From Lachnospiraceae bacterium (GTDB lineage Bacteria; Bacillota; Clostridia; Lachnospirales; Lachnospiraceae), in NCBI GenBank assembly GCA_009774345.1, contig VSNR01000088.1, positions 1-18,361 on the forward strand: 18,361 nucleotides of DNA, read 5' to 3'. Within the stretch, counting starts at the first letter, position 1; each line of letters begins with the position of its first letter. Shown here piece by piece: positions 14,750-18,361 of this stretch. Position numbers and translations under genes: made by a program. The notes beneath the pieces are model-generated. The model did not search any database. It worked only from the letters and a program-made list of their open reading frames with translations, and had not been told where the DNA came from.

Positions 14750-15577
14750 ATGGAGGGAAGCCCGGCGGCGGATTCCCTTACCACCATTATGGGGAAAGCG
14801 CAGGTTACGGCGGAGCAGATGGCATCCTATCTGAAAAAGAAGAATCCGTCTGTGCCGCAGTCTGTTCTGGATATGATTCCGCTGTACCTTTCCGAAGGTG
14901 AGGCGGAGGGCGTGAGGGGAGATATTGCTTTTGCACAGTCCTGCCTCGAAACGGGGAATTTCACTTTCTCCGGCTCTGCGGTCAACTTAAAGCAGAACAA
15001 TTTCTGCGGTCTTGGCGTGACGCAGAGGGGCAAAACAGGGCTGGCCTTTGACACACCACAGCTTGACATCCGGGCGCAGATTCAGCACCTCAAAGCCTAC
15101 GCTTCCACGGATGCGCTTATCAATGAAAGAATTGATCCACGGTTCCGCTATGTGAAACGGGGCTGCGCTCCCTATGCGGAGTGGCTCGGCCAGAAGGAAA
15201 AACCGCAGGGGAAAGGCTGGGCGGCAGGGGAGAAGTACGGGGAGAAGATACTCTCCATCCTGAAAGCCATTGTCAGCGAAGGGAAAGTGCAGTTCATGGA
15301 GAGCCTTACCCTTTCCGCGCCCTACATGGTGCGCGTGGCAATCCCCGATCTGAATATCCGCCGCGGCTCCGGAACGGATTTTCCCAAGAGGGGCAAATTC
15401 ACGGGTGTGGGCATTTTCACCATTATCGAGGAAAAGGACGGATGGGGGCTGCTGAAAGCCTATGCGGAAAAGCGGGATGGGTGGATTTCTCTTGCATTTA
15501 CTACCCGGATTTTAGGGGAAATGATACACAAAAGACGGGGCATATGTTTGTGTATCATTTCCGCAGATATTCCTTGA
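14750..15577 (+). CDS. Glucosaminidase-SH3 peptidoglycan hydrolase, 5'-truncated
   Basis: The protein begins VTAEQMASYLKKKNPSVPQSVLDMIPLYLSEGEAEGVRGDIAFAQSCLETGNF, the glucosaminidase fold with the catalytic Glu in CLETGNF, then NNFCGLGVTQRG, FDTPQLDIRAQIQHLKAYAS and GWAAGEKYGEKI. Residues about 195-260 (YMVRVAIPDLNIRRGSGTDF...DGWGLL...GWISLAFTTRI) form a bacterial SH3 domain for wall binding. It would cleave glycan strands as an autolysin. ATG 14750 is the first usable start but has no clear ribosome site, and there is no signal peptide: the 5' end is lost at the junction with the wall-binding remnant near 14730. The C-terminal tail after FTTRI runs into a palindrome and looks unnatural. Probably not expressed as an active secreted enzyme. 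Confidence 0.75.
   Translation: MEGSPAADSLTTIMGKAQVTAEQMASYLKKKNPSVPQSVLDMIPLYLSEGEAEGVRGDIAFAQSCLETGNFTFSGSAVNLKQNNFCGLGVTQRGKTGLAFDTPQLDIRAQIQHLKAYASTDALINERIDPRFRYVKRGCAPYAEWLGQKEKPQGKGWAAGEKYGEKILSILKAIVSEGKVQFMESLTLSAPYMVRVAIPDLNIRRGSGTDFPKRGKFTGVGIFTIIEEKDGWGLLKAYAEKRDGWISLAFTTRILGEMIHKRRGICLCIISADIP
15517..15562. repeat. Perfect 16-bp inverted repeat
   Basis: GGAAATGATACACAAA (15517-15532) and TTTGTGTATCATTTCC (15547-15562) are exact reverse complements around a 14-base loop. No T-run follows, so it is not a typical terminator. The right arm codes for part of a plausible protein remnant and the left arm ends the hydrolase frame. Confidence 0.75.
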
Positions 15578-15671
15578 TAATCCTGCATTTTGGAACAAAC
15601 ATGTGTACTACGGAACAGGGAAGGCCCACCCCGTTTCCCAAATTCACAGGGCAGAAAGGAAATGCAAATGA
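15525..15671 (+). pseudogene. C-terminal remnant of an unidentified protein
   Basis: After a TGA at 15522 the frame is open: YTKDGAYVCVSFPQIFLDNP, then AFWNKHVYYGTGKAHPVSQI and HRAERKCK, TGA 15669-15671. There is no start codon; it begins inside the 16-bp inverted repeat. The amino acid pattern looks like a genuine protein end. Its stop overlaps the ATG of the next small gene (ATGA), as in translationally coupled operons, which supports both being real. Family unknown. Confidence 0.4.
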
Positions 15672-15775
15672 AAACAGAAGAACTGGATACCATCAGGGAT
15701 GCCGTCCACAATGCACTGGAGGCGGTGAGGTGCCTTGGAGAGTTGGAGAAGAAGGACGTGCTGGGCGATACATAA
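15668..15775 (+). CDS. 35-residue hypothetical protein
   Basis: MKTEELDTIRDAVHNALEAV followed by RCLGELEKKDVLGDT, a single amphipathic helix. AAAGGAA is 7 bases upstream of ATG 15668; ATG 15662 is in frame but too close to the ribosome site. It overlaps the preceding remnant by ATGA. Likely a small accessory protein of an old mobile element; no function can be given. Confidence 0.45.
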   Translation: MKTEELDTIRDAVHNALEAVRCLGELEKKDVLGDT

Positions 15776-15853
15776 AAAAAATAAAACGAGGCATTCTGCT
15801 GTTCAGTGATTAAATCAACAATATTTTCTGAAAAATCATAATAGATATAATCT

Positions 15854-15870
15854 GTATAGTATGCTATACT
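15854..15870 (+). promoter_or_regulatory. Extended -10 promoter with palindrome
   Basis: TGC-TATACT (15862-15870) is an extended -10 without a recognisable -35. GTATAG (15854-15859) and CTATAC (15864-15869) form an inverted repeat over it. It would drive the protease gene about 60-75 bases downstream. Confidence 0.4.
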
Positions 15871-15945
15871 GTATAACAGATAGGAAAAAGGTGAATCAAT
15901 TGATAATATAAAATCTGTTGAGGAGGAATTGGATATACGCTTAAG

Positions 15946-16449
15946 GTGCTTGATGGCTATACCAGACCGGTTATTTCAATTGGAGATGATGTTACTTGTC
16001 TTATAGATACAGGGGCGGATGCACCTGTGTGGACGCAGGGAGCGGAAATTCTTGAAGATGTTTTTAAGGCGGAGTTGGTTAGCGGCAAAAAGTTTATACT
16101 TTCCGGTTTTGGGAAGGAAGCAGAAATAGTAGATGTATATAGAATTTTTGATGTCGAACTCAGGGGAATGGATAGTGACAGAGTAATTTTTAAGAGCATG
16201 ATTGTTGCGTGTACGAAAAGGCCGAGTATGATAGCAAGTTTGATTATTCCCGCAACTGCGTTCAGTAAAATGAATTATACAATACGAAATGTTGGCGTAA
16301 AAGAGCCGATAGTTCAGATAGAACATGACAAAGAAGAATATGCTGTTGGGTCATTTTTCAATAACAGGGGTGACAGATTTGTAGAAAGGGGATATTCATT
16401 TGCAAATGAGGAAAAAGGATACAGGGAGAACGAGGGTATTGAGCTTTAA
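15946..16449 (+). CDS. Retropepsin-like aspartyl protease
   Basis: VLDGYTRPVISIGDDVTCLIDTGADAPVWTQ holds the Asp-Thr-Gly catalytic triad element of pepsin-like folds. One copy per chain and the 167-residue length fit retropepsin-like proteases that act as homodimers. FILSGFGKEAEIVDVYRI and IIPATAFSKMNYTIRN follow as typical beta-strands. The start is uncertain: a strong AGGAGG (15921-15926) is placed for a start at about 15934-15937, where the frame reads GYTLKVLDG but has no ATG; GTG 15946 is 19 bases away. The natural ATG may be mutated. Substrate and role unknown. A terminator follows at 16537. Confidence 0.65.
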   Translation: MLDGYTRPVISIGDDVTCLIDTGADAPVWTQGAEILEDVFKAELVSGKKFILSGFGKEAEIVDVYRIFDVELRGMDSDRVIFKSMIVACTKRPSMIASLIIPATAFSKMNYTIRNVGVKEPIVQIEHDKEEYAVGSFFNNRGDRFVERGYSFANEEKGYRENEGIEL

Positions 16450-16536
16450 ATATATCTAAAGCTAATGAGATTGCGACGACATTTTTTCAAAAATGGATTA
16501 TTATGGTCTGGTAATATTTGAATGAATATCAAAATG

Positions 16537-16571
16537 CACAAAAAACTCTGCTATACGCAGAGTTTTTTGTG
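16537..16571. terminator. Strong bidirectional Rho-independent terminator
   Basis: CACAAAAAACTCTGC (16537-16551), loop TATAC, GCAGAGTTTTTTGTG (16557-16571): a perfect 15-bp stem with A-run and T-run arms, 88 bases after the protease stop. Confidence 0.8.
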
Positions 16572-16598
16572 TACACATATAATTTATGGAGTATATAT

Positions 16599-16650
16599 TT
16601 AATGTATCGGCAAAAACGCTCTTATACATAGGGCATCTACGATACGTTAA
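16599..16650. repeat. Imperfect inverted repeat
   Basis: TTAATGTATCG (16599-16609) and CGATACGTTAA (16640-16650) pair at 10 of 11 positions over a 30-base spacer. Possibly the end of a lost element or a regulatory structure; the region 16572-16714 holds no gene that I can support. Confidence 0.4.
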
Positions 16651-16714
16651 GGAAAGTTGAATTTGCGCAGTTTTTAAGCCAATGTACCATGATTGTTCAA
16701 CGAAAAAGAGCAGC

Positions 16715-16825
16715 ATGATCCTGATCTCCAAAAACGACCTGAAAACCTATCTTGGAGGGAACCTGGAAGGGAAACTGGTCGAGGCTTACAAAATACTGCA
16801 GGCTGAGGCTTTCGGCGAAAGCTGA
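16715..16825 (+). CDS. 36-residue hypothetical protein
   Basis: MILISKNDLKTYLGGNLEGK then LVEAYKILQAEAFGES, TGA 16823-16825. The sequence is helix-rich and compositionally convincing. The ribosome site (AAAAAGAG) is weak. It could be a stand-alone small gene or a fragment. No family recognised. Confidence 0.35.
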   Translation: MILISKNDLKTYLGGNLEGKLVEAYKILQAEAFGES

Positions 16826-16928
16826 AATTTGAAACGGAATACCGCAGAATAGAAAAGTAAGTCTCCGGGCTTGTTTTTCGTTCCGTGAAAACAGGAAGCA
16901 GCCGGATTTTGCGGTACAGATTCCGGGA

Positions 16929-17883
16929 ATGGAAGGCGGCATTTATATAAGAAAGCACCTGTATTGCTTGACTTTACGGGCTTTCAGAGTGATTAATAGA
17001 CTATCAAAAAGAAAGGAGCGGATGCAGAAGATGATGGCGGAAAAGGACGCGCAGATGGGGCAGTGCCGGAAGAACAAGGGCGTCTGTTCGGACGACCTCT
17101 GGCGCAGGAAGATGCGCTGCCAGTGCGGACACGCCTTTGCGAAGACCAAATGGCACACCAAGACGGACTTCATTACCTACACCTATAAATGCTATGACCA
17201 GACCCGGACGGGGACCATAGCGGCAAGGCTTAAAAACGGCCTGAGCATTGAGGGCGTCTGCCGCTCGCCGCTGGTGCAGGACTGGAAGATGTACACGATG
17301 GCGCAGAAAGTCCTCCACGCCGTCTTTGACGACCCGGAGGGGACGCTCCTGGATGCGGCGGCGGTGCTGGGGTGCGGCATTGCCGGGGTGGAGCAGTCGG
17401 AAGTCCTGCGGGACAAGGAGGTCATAGAGGAACAGCTTAAAAAGAGCGCGGCGGTATGAGATGCTCCTTGACATGAGGATGAACAACGAGATACCGAAGG
17501 AGGTATTCAGCCGCAAGCAACAGGAGGTTGGGGAGCGGATTGCGCAGTACGGTGACGTGGAGTCCGCCACGGAGGCGGACGTGAGCGGCAAGCTGGAAAA
17601 CCTGCGCAGGCTCATGGGGCAGTTCACCATGCCGGAGGACGGGGAATTTTCGGAAGAACAGATGGATAAATATGTGTCAGGGGTGAGGGTTTATGAGGAC
17701 CGCTTTGAGTGGCTCCTAAACTTAAGCCCCGATGCAGGAGGGGGACTGGATGATGCCGGTTCCCCTGTTTATTTTAAGAAGATAACGGTCACGCCGGATG
17801 ACGAGAGGTCGTGGTTCAAGAAACACCCACAGTGGTCGAAATCCAATAGGTACGCGGAGCTGGAGGTATGGATATTCATTTAA
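16929..17883 (+). pseudogene. C-terminal half of a large serine recombinase, frameshifted
   Basis: VCSDDLWRRKMRCQCGHAFAKTKWHTKTDFITYTYKCYDQ is the recombinase zinc ribbon (Cys-x-Cys and later Cys), followed by GVCRSPLVQDWKMYTMAQKVL and the coiled-coil region, then MLLDMRMNNEIPKEVFSRKQQEVGERI and the natural C-terminus with VYEDRFEWLLNL and YAELEVWIFI. The N-terminal catalytic serine domain and most of the recombinase domain are missing. One base is out of register in the GC-rich stretch at about 17444-17453: the first frame stops at 17459, while RYEMLLDMRM continues in the next. AAAGGAG with ATG 17023 might start a chance product. It is the integrase type used by Clostridia integrative elements. 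Confidence 0.8.
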
Positions 17884-17894
17884 AACGTAAGAGA

Positions 17895-17946
17895 GACAGG
17901 GCGGAAGGGCTGTGGGCGCAGCCTTTCCGTCCTGTCCGGCTTTTTT
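17895..17946 (+). terminator. Strong Rho-independent terminator
   Basis: GACAGGGCGGAAGGGCTG (17895-17912) pairs almost completely with CAGCCTTTCCGTCCTGTC (17919-17936), followed by CGGC and TTTTTT (17941-17946). It closes the recombinase remnant and lies 4 bases beyond the stop of the convergent gene, so it may serve both. Confidence 0.85.
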
Positions 17947-17950
17947 GCAG

Positions 17951-18247
17951 TTACAGTTCTGTTGTCATTTCTTTTGCCTCTGTCGGCAGGCATTTCCCCA
18001 AAAACATGGCCTTACAGTCGGAAAACCCAAGCAGATAGGCGAGCATCCCAAACCGGGAGCCGAGCGCGTTCTGCTCACTGACGTAGCGGTCGATCAGCAG
18101 CCGGATTTCTTTTGATATATCCATCCTGTCCAGTTCGCCGGAGTATATATCCGACTTCCGGAGAATCGCCTGGTATTCCCCGTCACCGCTTACAATGCCG
18201 TTCATGCGGGTATCCATCAATTGGTATAATGCAGAATCCTTTTCCAA
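17951..18247 (-). CDS. 98-residue hypothetical protein
   Basis: The start is TTG at 18245-18247, supported by AAAGGAGGGG 7 bases upstream on the minus strand. The protein (EKDSALYQLMDTRMNGIVSG to MTTEL) is an all-helical soluble protein with FGMLAYLLGFSDCKAMFLGK near its end. The layout (charged N-terminal helices, then a helix with G-F-x-x-G spacing) recalls the small DUF6809-like proteins of Clostridia, but I hold that name loosely. No lesion is visible. Upstream 18248-18361 is AT-rich with no promoter I can defend. Confidence 0.6.
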   Translation of the reverse strand: MEKDSALYQLMDTRMNGIVSGDGEYQAILRKSDIYSGELDRMDISKEIRLLIDRYVSEQNALGSRFGMLAYLLGFSDCKAMFLGKCLPTEAKEMTTEL

Positions 18248-18361
18248 TCCAACCCCTCCTTTCTTGGTGTCGTAGCTTACCTTTGTTTTGGCGGGATAGC
18301 AAGTGAAAAATAAGTTATAAAAAATTCATAAAATGTTTTGTTGCATTAACCGATATAAGAT

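Overview
The window looks like a piece of a Clostridia chromosome, most likely a Lachnospiraceae gut anaerobe. The basis is recognition of families common there: a DUF1703-type ATPase/nuclease, a Y-family polymerase opening IAIDLKSFYASVE, a MobA/MobL-like relaxase tail, a large serine recombinase, and a three-recombinase (RIT) element. Strong AGGAGG-type ribosome sites and moderate G+C agree. No rRNA, tRNA or CRISPR array was seen. Most of the window is accessory DNA in decay, and truncations, frameshifts and nonsense codons outnumber intact genes.

Layout. 1-690: two overlapping gene remnants on the minus strand, a UmuC-like polymerase that lost its second catalytic motif and an unidentified C-terminal fragment. 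729-3438: an apparently intact operon of an AAA-like ATPase/PD-(D/E)XK nuclease, an iron-sulfur-type flavoprotein and a 76-residue Cys-containing protein, with a promoter and a palindrome over its -10. 3465-4676: an AlkZ-related protein bracketed by two copies of the same long AT-rich hairpin. 4694-6032: a second, decapitated and frameshifted paralogue of the ATPase/nuclease. 6146-6542: the left end of an IS200/IS605 element with a truncated tnpA. 6645-7160: a nonsense-mutated SUKH-like gene. 7370-8655: the C-terminal part of a hybrid histidine kinase with two receiver domains, with a stop codon and a frameshift. 8698-9095: the frameshifted tail of a relaxase.

9099-14112 is the most notable part. 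A group II intron carries a reverse transcriptase gene that is split by a 3.3-kb recombinase-in-trio (RIT) element at 10287-13610. Removing the RIT in thought restores the reading frame and the expected QGGSVCSPI stretch of the enzyme. The RIT has 28-bp terminal inverted repeats (23/28 matches) and a mirrored inner motif at each end. RitA is intact, RitB has a -1 frameshift, and RitC has lost part of its N-terminal domain. The intron's 5' flank is a relaxase gene while its 3' flank is an IS200 transposase remnant, so the flanks are chimeric.

14319-18361: cell-wall-binding repeats (minus) against a glucosaminidase-SH3 hydrolase (plus), a perfect 16-bp inverted repeat at a probable rearrangement junction, small genes, a retropepsin-like protease, the frameshifted C-terminal half of a large serine recombinase, a strong terminator and a small minus-strand gene. 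The relaxase tail and serine recombinase suggest the remains of one or more integrative elements. I see no clear evidence of a wholly new system. The best leads are the nested RIT/intron structure, the chimeric intron flanks, and the ATPase/nuclease-flavoprotein operon with its paired hairpins and degenerate second copy.
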